DNA from: Auanema rhodensis
Lineage: Eukaryota; Nematoda; Chromadorea; Rhabditida; Rhabditidae
NCBI GenBank assembly: GCA_964057225.1
Contig: CAXKVF010000073.1
Span: forward strand, 1,178,001-1,242,000
Direction of reading: 5' to 3'
DNA length: 64,000 nucleotides
The notes beneath the pieces are model-generated. The model searched no databases. It had not been told where the DNA came from and saw nothing but the letters and a program-made list of their open reading frames with translations. The translations under genes were made by a program, and so were the position numbers. Positions 40,480 through 53,100 of the stretch are shown one piece after another; position 1 is the first letter of the stretch, and every line of letters starts with the position of its first letter.

Positions 40480-40654
40480 CTAATTTTGAAAACCGCATCT
40501 CTTTATCTTTCACGTGAAGCGAGTTACATACCAAGTGCACATCACGTGTACATTTAATTAGCATAAATTAAAGTTCACGTAAATTTCAAAGTCATGGTTA
40601 CCATGAACCAATATCAATAAAAATTTGTTTTAGACTAATATGGACATGGGGAAT
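40480..40654. repeat. 175-bp monomer, T-tract deletion
   Basis: Monomer 231, type N. TTTGTTTTTAG reads TTTGTTTTAG around 40624-40633. The same one-T loss occurs at 43471, 58962 and 59313 and nowhere else. Confidence 0.93.
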
Positions 40655-41358
40655 CTAATTTTGAAAACCGCATCTCTTTATCTTTCACGTGAAGCGAGTT
40701 ACATACCAAGTGCACATCACGTGTACATTTAATTAGCATAAATTAAAGTTCACGTAAATTTCAAAGTCATGGTTACCATGAACCAATATCAATAAAAATT
40801 TGTTTTTAGACTAATATGGACATGGGGAATCTAATTTTGAAAACCGCATCTCTTTATTTTTCACGTGAAGCGAGTTACATACCAAGTGCACATCACGGGT
40901 ACATTTAATTAGCATAAATTAAAGTTCACGTAAATTTCAAAGTCATGGTTACCATGCACCAATATCAATAAAAATTTGTTTTTAGACTAATATGGACATG
41001 GGGAATCTAATTTTAAAAACCGCATCTCTTTATCTTTCACGTGAAGCGAGTTACATACCAAGTGCACATCACGTGTACATTTAATTAGCATAAATTAAAG
41101 TTCACGTAAATTTCAAAGTCATGGTTACCATGAACCAATATCAATAAAAATTTGTTTTTAGACTAATATGGACATGGGGAATCTAATTTTGAAAACCGCA
41201 TCTCTTTATTTTTCACGTGAAGCGAGTTACATACCAAGTGCACATCACGGGTACATTTAATTAGCATAAATTAAAGTTCACGTAAATTTCAAAGTCATGG
41301 TTACCATGCACCAATATCAATAAAAATTTGTTTTTAGACTAATATGGACATGGGGAAT
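40655..41358. repeat. 2-monomer unit repeated twice (352 bp)
   Basis: N followed by a C monomer with TTTATTTTTC and CACGGGTAC at 40655-41006, repeated at 41007-41358. The second N carries TTTTAAAAACC. A later C monomer at 43822 has CACGGG with normal TTTATC. Confidence 0.85.
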
Positions 41359-42062
41359 CTAATTTTGAAAACCGCATCTCTTTATCTTTCACGTGAAGCG
41401 AGTTACATACCAAGTGCACATCACGTGTACATTTAATTAGCATAAATTAAAGTTCACGTAAATTTCAAAGTCATGGTTACCATGAACCAATATCAATAAA
41501 AATTTGTTTTTAGACTAATATGGACATGAGGAATCTAATTTTGAAAACCGCATCTCCTTATCTTTCACGTGAAGCGAGTTACATACCAAGTGCACATCAC
41601 GTGTACATTTAATTAGCATAAATTAAAGTTCACGTAAATTTCAAAGTCATGGTTACCATGCACCAATATCAATAAAAATTTGTTTTTAGACTAATATGGA
41701 CATGGGGAATCTAATTTTGGAAACCGCATCTCTTTATCTTTCACGTGACGCGAGTTACATACCAAGTGCACATCACGTGTACATTTAATTAGCATAAATT
41801 AAAGTTCACGTAAATTTCAAAGTCATGGTTACCATGAACCAATATCAATAAAAATTTGTTTTTAGACTAATATGGACATGGGGAATCTAATTTTGAAAAC
41901 CGCATCTCTTTATCTTTCACGTGAAGCGAGTTACATACCAAGTGCACATCACGTGTACATTTAATTAGCATAAATTAAAGTTCACGTAAATTTCAAAGTC
42001 ATGGTTACCATGAACCAATATCAATAAAAATTTGTTTTTAGACTAATATGGACATGGGGAAT

Positions 42063-43294
42063 CTAATTTTGAAAACCGCATCTCTTTATCTTTCACGTGA
42101 AGCGAGTTACATACCAAGTGCACATCACGTATACATTTAATTAGCATAAATTAAAGTTCACGTAAATTTCAAAGTCATGGTTACCATGAACCAATATCAA
42201 TAAAAATTTGTTTTTAGACTAATATGGACATGGGGAATCTAATTTTGAAAACCGCATCTCTTTATCTTTCACGTGAAGCGAGTTACATACCAAGTGCACA
42301 TCACGTGTACATTTAATTAGCATAAATTAAAGTTCACGTAAATTTCAAAGTCATGGTTACCATGAACCAATATCAATAAAAATTTGTTTTTAGACTAATA
42401 TGGACATGGGGAATCTAATTTTGAAAACCGCATCTCTTTATCTTTCACGTGAAGCGAGTTACATACCAAGTGCACATCACGTGTACATTTAATTAGCATA
42501 AATTAAAGTTCACGTAAATTTCAAAGTCATGGTTACCATGAACCAATATCAATAAAAATTTGTTTTTAGACTAATATGGACATGGGGAATCTAATTTTGA
42601 AAACCGCATCTCTTTATCTTTCACGTGAAGCGAGTTACATACCAAGTGCACATCACGTATACATTTAATTAGCATAAATTAAAGTTCACGTAAATTTCAA
42701 AGTCATGGTTACCATGAACCAATATCAATAAAAATTTGTTTTTAGACTAATATGGACATGGGGAATCTAATTTTGAAAACCGCATCTCTTTATCTTTCAC
42801 GTGAAGCGAGTTACATACCAAGTGCACATCACGTGTACATTTAATTAGCATAAATTAAAGTTCACGTAAATTTCAAAGTCATGGTTACCATGAACCAATA
42901 TCAATAAAAATTTGTTTTTAGACTAATATGGACATGGGGAATCTAATTTTGAAAACCGTATCTCTTTATCTTTCACGTGAAGCGAGTTACATACCAAGTG
43001 CACATCACGTGTACATTTAATTAGCATAAATTAAAGTTCACGTAAATTTCAAAGTCATGGTTACCATGAACCAATATCAATAAAAATTTGTTTTTAGACT
43101 AATATGGACATGGGGAATCTAATTTTGAAAACCGCATCTCTTTATCTTTCACGTGTAGCGAGTTACATACCAAGTGCACATCACGTATACATTTAATTAG
43201 CATAAATTAAAGTTCACGTAAATTTCAAAGTCATGGTTACCATGCACCAATATCAATAAAAATTTGTTTTTAGACTAATATGGACATGGGGAAT
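42063..43294. repeat. 3-monomer cgtata unit, run 2
   Basis: G69A monomers at 42063, 42591 and 43119, again 528 bp apart, with CCGTATC at 42943 and CACGTGTAG in the last. These seven monomers match 38720-39951 one for one at 19 monomers' distance, except that the last is type C instead of N, which suggests an exchange within that monomer. Confidence 0.88.
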
Positions 43295-43470
43295 CTAATT
43301 TTGAAAACCGCTTCTCTTTATCTTTCACGTGAAGCGAGTTACATACCAAGTGCACATCACGTGTACATTTAATTAGCATAAATTAAAGTTCACGTAAAAT
43401 TCAAAGTCATGGTTACCATGAACCAATATCAATAAAAATTTGTTTTTAGACTAATATGGACATGGGGAAT
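43295..43470. repeat. Chimeric monomer: T105A with type N, GCTTCTC
   Basis: Second monomer that combines AAAATTC (about 43397) with AACC. It also has a private CCGCTTCTC near 43309. It sits directly after the cgtata run, whose last monomer changed from N to C relative to its counterpart, and directly before a T-deletion monomer. All three mark a likely junction between duplicated blocks. Confidence 0.75.
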
Positions 43471-43645
43471 CTAATTTTGAAAACCGCATCTCTTTATCTT
43501 TCACGTGAAGCGAGTTACATACCAAGTGCACATCACGTGTACATTTAATTAGCATAAATTAAAGTTCACGTAAATTTCAAAGTCATGGTTACCATGCACC
43601 AATATCAATAAAAATTTGTTTTAGACTAATATGGACATGGGGAAT
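43471..43645. repeat. 175-bp monomer, T-tract deletion
   Basis: Monomer 248, type C, with the same loss of one T in the T-tract as the monomer at 40480 (near 43619). The preceding monomer (43295) is a likely chimera with T105A and type N. Confidence 0.93.
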
Positions 43646-44525
43646 CTAATTTTGAAAACCGCATCTCTTTATCTTTCACGTGAAGCGAGTTACATACCAA
43701 GTGCACATCACGTGTACATTTAATTAGCATAAATTAAAGTTCACGTAAATTTCAAAGTCATGGTTACCATGAACCAATATCAATAAAAATTTGTTTTTAG
43801 ACTAATATGGACATGGGGAATCTAATTTTGAAAACCGCATCTCTTTATCTTTCACGTGAAGCGAGTTACATACCAAGTGCACATCACGGGTACATTTAAT
43901 TAGCATAAATTAAAGTTCACGTAAATTTCAAAGTCATGGTTACCATGCACCAATATCAATAAAAATTTGTTTTTAGACTAATATGGACATGGGGAATCTA
44001 ATTTTGAAAACCGCATCTCTTTATCTTTCACGTGAAGCGAGTTACATACCAAGTGCACATCACGTGTACATTTAATTAGCATAAATTAAAGTTCACGTAA
44101 ATTTCAAAGTCATGGTTACCATGAACCAATATCAATAAAAATTTGTTTTTAGACTAATATGGACATGGGGAATCTAATTTTGAAAACCGCATCTCCTTAT
44201 CTTTCACGTGAAGCGAGTTACATACCAAGTGCACATCACGTGTACATTTAATTAGCATAAATTAAAGTTCACGTAAATTTCAAAGTCATGGTTACCATGC
44301 ACCAATATCAATAAAAATTTGTTTTTAGACTAATATGGACATGGGGAATCTAATTTTGAAAACCGCATCTCTTTATCTTTCACGTGAAGCGAGTTACATA
44401 CCAAGTGCACATCACGTGTACATTTAATTAGCATAAATTAAAGTTCACGTAAATTTCAAAGTCATGGTTACCATGCACCAATATCAATAAAAATTTGTTT
44501 TTAGACTAATATGGACATGGGGAAT

Positions 44526-46989
44526 CTAATTTTGAAAACCGCATCTCTTTATCTTTCACGTGAAGCGAGTTACATACCAAGTGCACATCACGTGTACATT
44601 TAATTAGCATAAATTAAAGTTCACGTAAATTTCAAAGTCATGGTTACCATGAACCAATATCAATAAAAATTTGTTCTTAGACTAATATGGACATGGGGAA
44701 TCTAATTTTGAAAACCGCATCTCTTTATCTTTCACGTGAAGCGAGTTACATACCAAGTGCACATCACGTGTACATTTAATTAGCATAAATTAAAGTTCAC
44801 GTAATTTTCAAAGTCATGGTTACCATGAACCAATATCAATAAAAATTTGTTTTTAGACTAATATGGACATGGGGAATCTAATTTTGAAAACCGCATCTCC
44901 TTATCTTTCACGTGAAGCGAGTTACATACCAAGTGCACATCACGTGTACATTTAATTAGCATAAATTAAAGTTCACGTAAATTTCAAAGTCATGGTTACC
45001 ATGCACCAATATCAATAAAAATTTGTTTTTAGACTAATATGGACATGGGGAATCTAATTTTGAAAACCGCATCTCCTTATCTTTCACGTGAAGCGAGTTA
45101 CATACCAAGTGCACATCACGTGTACATTTAATTAGCATAAATTAAAGTTCACGTAAATTTCAAAGTCATGGTTACCATGCACCAATATCAATAAAAATTT
45201 GTTTTTAGACTAATATGGACATGGGGAATCTAATTTTGAAAACCGCATCTCTTCATCTTTCACGTGAAGCGAGTTACATACCAAGTGCACATCACGTGTA
45301 CATTTAATTAGCATAAATTAAAGTTCACGTAAATTTCAAAGTCATGGTTACCATGCACCAATATCAATAAAAATTTGTTTTTAGACTAATATGGACATGG
45401 GGAATCTAATTTTGAAAACCGCATCTCTTTATCTTTCACGTGAAGCGAGTTACATACCAAGTGCACATCACGTGTACATTTAATTAGCATAAATTAAAGT
45501 TCACGTAAATTTCAAAGTCATGGTTACCATGCACCAATGTCAATAAAAATTTGTTTTTAGACTAATATGGACATGGGGAATCTAATTTTGAAAACCGCAT
45601 CTCTTCATCTTTCACGTGAAGCGAGTTACATACCAAGTGCACATCACGTGTACATTTAATTAGCATAAATTAAAGTTCACGTAAATTTCAAAGTCATGGT
45701 TACCATGCACCAATGTCAATAAAAATTTGTTTTTAGACTAATATGGACATGGGAAATCTAATTTTGAAAACCGCATCTCTTTATCTTTCACGTGAAGCGA
45801 GTTACATACCAAGTGCACATCACGTGTACATTTAATTAGCATAAATTAAAGTTCACGTAAATTTCAAAGTCATGGTTACCATGAACCAATATCAATAAAA
45901 ATTTGTTTTTAGACTAATATGGACATGGGGAATCTAATTTTGAAAACCGCATCTCTTTATCTTTCACGTGAAGCGAGTTACATACCAAGTGCACATCACG
46001 TGTACATTTAATTAGCATAAATTAAAGTTCACGTAATTTTCAAAGTCATGGTTACCATGAACCAATATCAATAAAAATTTGTTTTTAGACTAATATGGAC
46101 ATGGGGAATCTAATTTTGAAAACCGCATCTCCTTATCTTTCACGTGAAGCGAGTTACATACCAAGTGCACATCACGTGTACATTTAATTAGCATAAATTA
46201 AAGTTCACGTAAATTTTAAAGTCATGGTTACCATGCACCAATATCAATAAAAATTTGTTTTTAGACTAATATGGACATGGGGAATCTAATTTTGAAAACC
46301 GCATCTCCTTATCTTTCACGTGAAGCGAGTTACATACCAAGTGCACATCACGTGTACATTTAATTAGCATAAATTAAAGTTCACGTAAATTTCAAAGTCA
46401 TGGTTACCATGCACCAATATCAATAAAAATTTGTTTTTAGACTAATATGGACATGGGGAATCTAATTTTGAAAACCGCATCTCTTCATCTTTCACGTGAA
46501 GCGAGTTACATACCAAGTGCACATCACGTGTACATTTAATTAGCATAAATTAAAGTTCACGTAAATTTCAAAGTCATGGTTACCATGCACCAATATCAAT
46601 AAAAATTTGTTTTTAGACTAATATGGACATGGGGAATCTAATTTTGAAAACCGCATCTCTTTATCTTTCACGTGAAGCGAGTTACATACCAAGTGCACAT
46701 CACGTGTACATTTAATTAGCATAAATTAAAGTTCACGTAAATTTCAAAGTCATGGTTACCATGCACCAATGTCAATAAAAATTTGTTTTTAGACTAATAT
46801 GGACATGGGGAATCTAATTTTGAAAACCGCATCTCTTCATCTTTCACGTGAAGCGAGTTACATACCAAGTGCACATCACGTGTACATTTAATTAGCATAA
46901 ATTAAAGTTCACGTAAATTTCAAAGTCATGGTTACCATGCACCAATATCAATAAAAATTTGTTTTTAGACTAATATGGACATGGGGAAT
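44526..46989. repeat. 7-monomer unit repeated twice (1232 bp)
   Basis: Units 44526-45757 and 45758-46989: N; N with GTAATTTT; C-ctcctt; C-ctcctt; C-cttcat; C-gtc; C-cttcat. Copy 1 ends with gtc-ggaaat, copy 2 with ATATC and GGGGAAT. Copy 2 has a private AATTTTAAAG at about 46215. The same series occurs once more at 60368. Confidence 0.87.
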
Positions 46990-47165
46990 CTAATTTTGAA
47001 AACCGCATCTCTTTATCTTTCACGTGAAGCGAGTTACATACCAAGTGCACATCACGTGTACATTTAATTAGCATAAATTAAAGTTCACGTAAATTTCAAA
47101 GTCATGGTTACCATGCACCAATGTCAATAAAAATTTGTTTTTAGACTAATATGGACATGGGAAAT

Positions 47166-48573
47166 CTAATTTTGAAAACCGCATCTCTTTATCTTTCACG
47201 TGAAGCGAGTTACATACCAAGTGCACATCACGTGTACATTTAATTAGCATAAATTAAAGTTCACGTAAATTTCAAAGTCATGGTTACCATGCACCAATGT
47301 CAATAAAAATTTGTTTTTAGACTAATATGGACATGGGAAATCTAATTTTGAAAACCGCATCTCTTCATCTTTCACGTGAAGCGAGTTACATACCAAGTGC
47401 ACATCACGTGTACATTTAATTAGCATAAATTAAAGTTCACGTAAATTTCAAAGTCATGGTTACCATGCACCAATATCAATAAAAATTTGTTTTTAGACTA
47501 ATATGGACATGGGGAATCTAATTTTGAAAACCGCATCTCTTTATCTTTCACGTGAAGCGAGTTACATACCAAGTGCACATCACGTGTACATTTAATTAGC
47601 ATAAATTAAAGTTCACGTAAATTTCAAAGTCATGGTTACCATGAACCAATATCAATAAAAATTTGTTTTTAGACTAATATGGACATGGGGAATCTAATTT
47701 TGAAAACCGCATCTCTTTATCTTTCACGTGAAGCGAGTTACATACCAAGTGCACATCACGTGTACATTTAATTAGCATAAATTAAAGTTCACGTAACTTT
47801 CAAAGTCATGGTTACCATGCACCAATGTCAATAAAAATTTGTTTTTAGACTAATATGGACATGGGAAATCTAATTTTGAAAACCGCATCTCTTTATCTTT
47901 CACGTGAAGCGAGTTACATACCAAGTGCACATCACGTGTACATTTAATTAGCATAAATTAAAGTTCACGTAAATTTCAAAGTCATGGTTACCATGCACCA
48001 ATGTCAATAAAAATTTGTTTTTAGACTAATATGGACATGGGAAATCTAATTTTGAAAACCGCATCTCTTCATCTTTCACGTGAAGTGAGTTACATACCAA
48101 GTGCACATCACGTGTACATTTAATTAGCATAAATTAAAGTTCACGTAAATTTCAAAGTCATGGTTACCATGCACCAATATCAATAAAAATTTGTTTTTAG
48201 ACTAATATGGACATGGGGAATCTAATTTTGAAAACCGCATCTCTTTATCTTTCACGTGAAGCGAGTTACATACCAAGTGCACATCACGTGTACATTTAAT
48301 TAGCATAAATTAAAGTTCACGTAAATTTCAAAGTCATGGTTACCATGAACCAATATCAATAAAAATTTGTTTTTAGACTAATATGGACATGGGGAATCTA
48401 ATTTTGAAAACCGCATCTCTTTATCTTTCACGTGAAGCGAGTTACATACCAAGTGCACATCACGTGTACATTTAATTAGCATAAATTAAAGTTCACGTAA
48501 CTTTCAAAGTCATGGTTACCATGCACCAATATCAATAAAAATTTGTTTTTAGACTAATATGGACATGGGGAAT
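47166..48573. repeat. 4-monomer unit repeated twice (704 bp)
   Basis: Units 47166-47869 and 47870-48573: C with gtc-ggaaat; C-cttcat; N; C with GTAACTTT. The last monomer of copy 1 also has gtc-ggaaat, that of copy 2 does not. Copy 2 has a private GAAGTGAG at 48081-48088. Confidence 0.82.
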
Positions 48574-49453
48574 CTAATTTTGAAAACCGCATCTCTTTAT
48601 CTTTCACGTGAAGCGAGTTACATACCAAGTGCACATCACGTGTACATTTAATTAGCATAAATTAAAGTTCACGTAAATTTCAAAGTCATGGTTACCATGC
48701 ACCAATATCAATAAAAATTTGTTTTTAGACTAATATGGACATGGGGAATCTAATTTTGAAAACCGCATCTCTTTATCTTTCACGTGAAGCGAGTTACATA
48801 CCAAGTGCACATCACGTGTACATTTAATTAGCATAAATTAAAGTTCACGTAAATTTCAAAGTCATGGTTACCATGCACCAATATCAATAAAAATTTGTTT
48901 TTAGACTAATATGGACATGGGGAATCTAATTTTGAAAACCGCATCTCTTTATCTTTCACGTGAAGCGAGTTACATACCAAGTGCACATCACGTGTACATT
49001 TAATTAGCATAAATTAAAGTTCACGTAAATTTCAAAGTCATGGTTACCATGAACCAATATCAATAAAAATTTGTTTTTAGACTAATATGGACATGGGGAA
49101 TCTAATTTTGAAAACCGCATCTCTTTATCTTTCACGTGAAGCGAGTTACATACCAAGTGCACATCACGTGTACAATTAATTAGCATAAATTAAAGTTCAC
49201 GTAAATTTCAAAGTCATGGTTACCATGAACCAATATCAATAAAAATTTGTTTTTAGACTAATATGGACATGGGGAATCTAATTTTGAAAACCGCATCTCT
49301 TTATCTTTCACGTGAAGCGAGTTACATACCAAGTGCCCATCACGTGTACATTTAATTAGCATAAATTAAAGTTCAAGTAAATTTCAAAGTCATGGTTACC
49401 ATGCACCAATATCAATAAAAATTTGTTTTTAGACTAATATGGACATGGGGAAT

Positions 49454-49632
49454 CTAATTTTGAAAACCGCATCTCCTTATCTTTCACGTGAAGCGAGTTA
49501 CATACCAAGTGGTGCACATCACGTGTACATTTAATTAGCATAAATTAAAGTTCACGTAAATTTCAAAGTCATGGTTACCATGCACCAATATCAATAAAAA
49601 TTTGTTTTTAGACTAATATGGACATGGGGAAT
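49454..49632. repeat. 179-bp monomer, 3-bp insertion
   Basis: Monomer 282, type C with CTCCTT. CCAAGTGCACATC reads CCAAGTGGTGCACATC at about 49506-49521, a 3-bp tandem duplication of GTG (or GGT) beside the GTGCAC palindrome. Unique in the window; a replication-slippage product by appearance. Confidence 0.93.
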
Positions 49633-50160
49633 CTAATTTTGAAAACCGCATCTCTTCATCTTTCACGTGAAGCGAGTTACATACCAAGTGCACATCACGT
49701 GTACATTTAATTAGCATAAATTAAAGTTCACGTAAATTTCAAAGTCATGGTTACCATGCACCAATATCAATAAAAATTTGTTTTTAGACTAATATGGACA
49801 TGGGGAATCTAATTTTGAAAACCGCATCTCTTTATCTTTCACGTGAAGCGAGTTACATACCAAGTGCACATCACGTGTACATTTAATTAGCATAAATTAA
49901 AGTTCACGTAAATTTCAAAGTCATGGTTACCATGCACCAATGTCAATAAAAATTTGTTTTTAGACTAATATGGACATGGGGAATCTAATTTTGAAAACCG
50001 CATCTCTTCATCTTTCACGTGAAGCAAGTTACATACCAAGTGCACATCACGTGTACATTTAATTAGCATAAATTAAAGTTCACGTAAATTTCAAAGTCAT
50101 GGTTACCATGCACCAATATCAATAAAAATTTGTTTTTAGACTAATATGGACATGGGGAAT

Positions 50161-53100
50161 CTAATTTTGAAAACCGCATCTCTTTATCTTTCACGTGAAG
50201 CGAGTTACATACCAAGTGCACATCACGTGTACATTTAATTAGCATAAATTAAAGTTCACGTAAATTTCAAAGTCATGGTTACCATGCACCAATGTCAATA
50301 AAAATTTGTTTTTAGACTAATATGGACATGGGAAATCTAATTTTGAAAACCGCATCTCTTCATCTTTCACGTGAAGCGAGTTACATACCAAGTGCACATC
50401 ACGTTTACATTTAATTAGCATAAATTAAAGTTCACGTAAATTTCAAAGTCATGGTTACCATGCACCAATGTCAATAAAAATTTGTTTTTAGACTAATATG
50501 GACATGGGAAATCTAATTTTGAAAACCGCATCTCTTTATCTTTCACGTGAAGCGAGTTACATACCAAGTGCACATCACGTGTACATTTAATTAGCATAAA
50601 TTAAAGTTCACGTAAATTTCAAAGTCATGGTTACCATGCACCAATATCAATAAAAATTTGTTTTTAGACTAATATGGACATGGGGAATCTAATTTTAAAA
50701 ACCGCATCTCTTTATCTTTCACGTGAAGCGAGTTACATACCAAGTGCACATCACGTGTACATTTAATTAGCATAAATTAAAGTTCACGTAAATTTCAAAG
50801 TCATGGTTACCATGCACCAATATCAATAAAAATTTGTTTTTAGACTAATATGGACATGGGGAATCTAATTTTGAAAACCGCATCTCTTTATCTTTCACGT
50901 GAAGCGAGTTACATACCAAGTGCACATCACGTGTACATTTAATTAGCATAAATTAAAGTTCACGTAACTTTCAAAGTCATGGTTACCATGCACCAATATC
51001 AATAAAAATTTGTTTTTAGACTAATATGGACATGGGGAATCTAATTTTGAAAACCGCATCTCTTTATCTTTCACGTGAAGCGAGTTACATACCAAGTGCA
51101 CATCACGTGTACATTTAATTAGCATAAATTAAAGTTCACGTAAATTTCAAAGTCATGGTTACCATGCACCAATATCAATAAAAATTTGTTTTTAGACTAA
51201 TATGGACATGGGGAATCTAATTTTGAAAACCGCATCTCTTTATCTTTCACGTGAAGCGAGTTACATACCAAGTGCACATCACGTGTACATTTAATTAGCA
51301 TAAATTAAAGTTCACGTAAATTTCAAAGTCATGGTTACCATGCACCAATATCAATAAAAATTTGTTTTTAGACTAATATGGACATGGGAAATCTAATTTT
51401 GACAACCGCATCTCCTTATCTTTCACGTGAAGCGAGTTACATACCAAGTGCACATCACGTGTACATTTAATTAGCATAAATTAAAGTTCACGTAAATTTC
51501 AAAGTCATGGTTACCATGCACCAATGTCAATAAAAATTTGTTTTTAGACTAATATGGACATGGGAAATCTAATTTTGAAAACCGCATCTCTTTATCTTTC
51601 ACGTGAAGCGAGTTACATACCAAGTGCACATCACGTGTACATTTAATTAGCATAAATTAAAGTTCACGTAAATTTCAAAGTCATGGTTACCATGCACCAA
51701 TGTCAATAAAAATTTGTTTTTAGACTAATATGGACATGGGAAATCTAATTTTGAAAACCGCATCTCTTCATCTTTCACGTGAAGCGAGTTACATACCAAG
51801 TGCACATCACGTGTACATTTAATTAGCATAAATTAAAGTTCACGTAAATTTCAAAGTCATGGTTACCATGCACCAATATCAATAAAAATTTGTTTTTAGA
51901 CTAATATGGACATGGGGAATCTAATTTTGAAAACCGCATCTCTTTATCTTTCACGTGAAGCGAGTTACATACCAAGTGCACATCACGTGTACATTTAATT
52001 AGCATAAATTAAAGTTCACGTAAATTTCAAAGTCATGGTTACCATGAACCAATATCAATAAAAATTTGTTTTTAGACTAATATGGACATGGGGAATCTAA
52101 TTTTGAAAACCGCATCTCTTTATCTTTCACGTGAAGCGAGTTACATACCAAGTGCACATCACGTGTACATTTAATTAGCATAAATTAAAGTTCACGTAAC
52201 TTTCAAAGTCATGGTTACCATGCACCAATATCAATAAAAATTTGTTTTTAGACTAATATGGACATGGGGAATCTAATTTTGAAAACCGCATCTCTTTATC
52301 TTTCACGTGAAGCGAGTTACATACCAAGTGCACATCACGTGTACATTTAATTAGCATAAATTAAAGTTCACGTAAATTTCAAAGTCATGGTTACCATGCA
52401 CCAATATCAATAAAAATTTGTTTTTAGACTAATATGGACATGGGGAATCTAATTTTGAAAACCGCATCTCTTTATCTTTCACGTGAAGCGAGTTACATAC
52501 CAAGTGCACATCACGTGTACATTTAATTAGCATAAATTAAAGTTCACGTAAATTTCAAAGTCATGGTTACCATGCACCAATGTCAATAAAAATTTGTTTT
52601 TAGACTAATATGGACATGGGAAATCTAATTTTGAAAACCGCATCTCTTCATCTTTCACGTGAAGCGAGTTACATACCAAGTGCACATCACGTGTACATTT
52701 AATTAGCATAAATTAAAGTTCACGTAAATTTCAAAGTCATGGTTACCATGCACCAATGTCAATAAAAATTTGTTTTTAGACTAATATGGACATGGGAAAT
52801 CTAATTTTGAAAACCGCATCTCTTTATCTTTCACGTGAAGCGAGTTACATACCAAGTGCACATCACGTGTACATTTAATTAGCATAAATTAAAGTTCACG
52901 TAAATTTCAAAGTCATGGTTACCATGCACCAATATCAATAAAAATTTGTTTTTAGACTAATATGGACATGGGGAATCTAATTTTAAAAACCGCATCTCTT
53001 TATCTTTCACGTGAAGCGAGTTACATACCAAGTGCACATCACGTGTACATTTAATTAGCATAAATTAAAGTTCACGTAAATTTCAAAGTCATGGTTACCA

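Larger units (their letters stand above)
34144..45405. repeat. Subdomain C: N and C types only, cgtata trimers
   Basis: Monomers 195-258. Type G is absent from here to the end of the window. The left part (34144-36607) mixes N and C with the markers GAGTAACA (34496, 35376) and CCGAGTG (34848). From 36608 rare markers appear in a fixed order: AAGATGG, TTTATTTAG, CATATGG, CATGTTTACC, then G69A every third monomer, C17T (CCGTATC) and T68G (CACGGG). The order recurs in short form from 57026. Confidence 0.75.
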
